6,864 bases of DNA from contig JAISJS010000310.1 of assembly GCA_031261385.1 (NCBI GenBank), positions 1 to 6,864 on the forward strand, written 5' to 3'. Shown here piece after piece: positions 6,309 to 6,864 of this stretch. Position numbers and translations under genes: made by a program. Position 1 is the stretch's first letter. The number at the start of each line of letters is the position of its first letter. This stretch comes from Treponema sp. (GTDB taxonomy: Bacteria; Spirochaetota; Spirochaetia; Treponematales; Breznakiellaceae). The notes beneath the pieces were generated by a model, which ran no database searches, was not told where the DNA came from, and was given only the letters and a program-made list of their open reading frames with translations.

Positions 6309-6864
6309 AGTATTCGCTTGATTCATAAAACACCCAGGCGGACGATGTCTTAAACACGATAAAGGTTACCGAGGCAATCACTACCAGCAGTACCCAGCTC
6401 ATGGCGCTTGCATACCCCATGTTCATCAGGCTGAAGGTCTGATTGTAAATGTACAGGGCAATAAAGTTTGTCATATCGTTGGGACCGCCGGTACCATTGG
6501 AAATGATGTATGCCGAGTTAAATGACATAAACCCCCCGATAAGCTGCATTATCAGATTGAAGAAAATAATCGGTGTTATCATGGGAAGGGTAATTCTGAA
6601 AAACTGCCTGAAGGCTCCCGCTCCGTCTATCGTGGCCGCTTCGTAGTATATTTGCGGGATCTGTTTTAACCCTGCCGCAAAAATAATCATCGAAGCGCCG
6701 AATTGCCAGACCGTCAGAAAGATAAGCGGCCAGACGGCCAGCTCGGAGCTGCCGAACCAGGAAAGCGGTTCCTGTAGTAATCCCGTGTTTACCATCAGGG
6801 AATTAATAAGCCCCCTGTGGGAAAATAACTCTTTCCAGACCATTGTTACCGCAACACTTCCGCC
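6307..6864 (-). CDS. carbohydrate ABC transporter permease, MalF type (5' end beyond right window edge)
   Basis: The reverse strand is open from the window edge to TAA at 6307-6309, giving the C-terminal 185 residues of a CUT1 permease. The ATG at 6843 is internal: seven in-frame codons before it (G-G-S-V-A-V-T) continue the usual membrane segment, and full MalF-like permeases are around 300 aa, so roughly 100-120 residues are missing. The EAA loop reads I-P-Q-I-Y-Y-E-A-A-T-I-D-G-A-G-A (69-84), then L-P-M-I-T-P (93-98). G-L-I-N-S-L-M near residue 18 and G-T-G-G-P-N-D-M-T near 124 are landmarks of the family. The C-terminal tail ends W-V-F-Y-E-S-S-E-Y after the last membrane segment. It pairs with the MalG-type subunit encoded next. 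The solute-binding protein gene usually precedes this gene and would lie to the right. Confidence 0.93.
   Translation of the reverse strand, partial: GGSVAVTMVWKELFSHRGLINSLMVNTGLLQEPLSWFGSSELAVWPLIFLTVWQFGASMIIFAAGLKQIPQIYYEAATIDGAGAFRQFFRITLPMITPIIFFNLIMQLIGGFMSFNSAYIISNGTGGPNDMTNFIALYIYNQTFSLMNMGYASAMSWVLLVVIASVTFIVFKTSSAWVFYESSEY

Noticed and set aside
6787..6843. ATG at 6843 as the start of the right-hand permease
   Set aside because: The frame stays open to the window edge and the upstream codons continue a typical membrane segment; a 178-residue permease would lack the first membrane helices.

Overview
The window holds bacterial DNA carrying the end of a carbohydrate-uptake and glycoside-hydrolysis operon, with a sugar-type dehydrogenase gene tail-to-tail to it and the 5' part of a DNA methyltransferase gene at the left edge. 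Genes are closely packed, with strong Shine-Dalgarno sites (an uninterrupted AAAGGAGG before one permease) and a two-permease ABC sugar importer rather than a SusC/SusD system. This argues against Bacteroidota and fits Bacillota or Spirochaetota (Treponema-like) plant-polysaccharide or gut bacteria. The phylum is inferred from style, not from a marker gene.

Layout, left to right. (1) 1-317, minus strand: N-terminal 105 codons of a DNA methyltransferase with the SAM-binding motif DPFAGSG, cut by the window edge and clearly AT-rich (about 33% GC over 61-300 by hand count, against about half elsewhere). (2) 318-508: a divergent intergenic region with a good sigma-70-type promoter (TTGACA, 17 bp, CATACT) reading rightward. 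(3) 509-1495, plus strand: extended short-chain dehydrogenase/epimerase of 328 aa. (4) 1492-4101, minus: family 3 glycoside hydrolase of 869 aa with a fibronectin-III-like domain and an extra C-terminal Big2-type immunoglobulin-like domain. (5) 4104-5426, minus: GH140/DUF4038 apiosidase-like hydrolase of 440 aa. (6) 5449-6294, minus: MalG-type permease. (7) 6307-6864, minus: MalF-type permease, its 5' end beyond the right edge.

Genes 7-6-5-4 are transcribed leftward in that order with gaps of 12, 22 and 2 bases, and two of the ribosome-binding sites overlap the stop codon of the gene before. They look like one operon whose promoter, and probably whose solute-binding protein gene, lie right of the window. 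The working model is that the importer brings in a small glycoside, and two hydrolases without signal peptides cut it in the cytoplasm. The GH140 enzyme suggests a terminal apiose or similar branched or furanose sugar, and the GH3 enzyme a beta-linked xylose or glucose. The dehydrogenase may process a released sugar, but it has its own promoter and this link is inferred only from position.

The most notable points are the predicted cytoplasmic GH140+GH3 pair, the Big2 domain on a GH3 enzyme without a visible export signal, and the convergent gene pair whose two stop codons share one CTAG inside a hairpin. I see no CRISPR array, tRNA, rRNA, insertion sequence or obvious new defence system. The methyltransferase is the only possible part of one, and its partners would lie outside the window.
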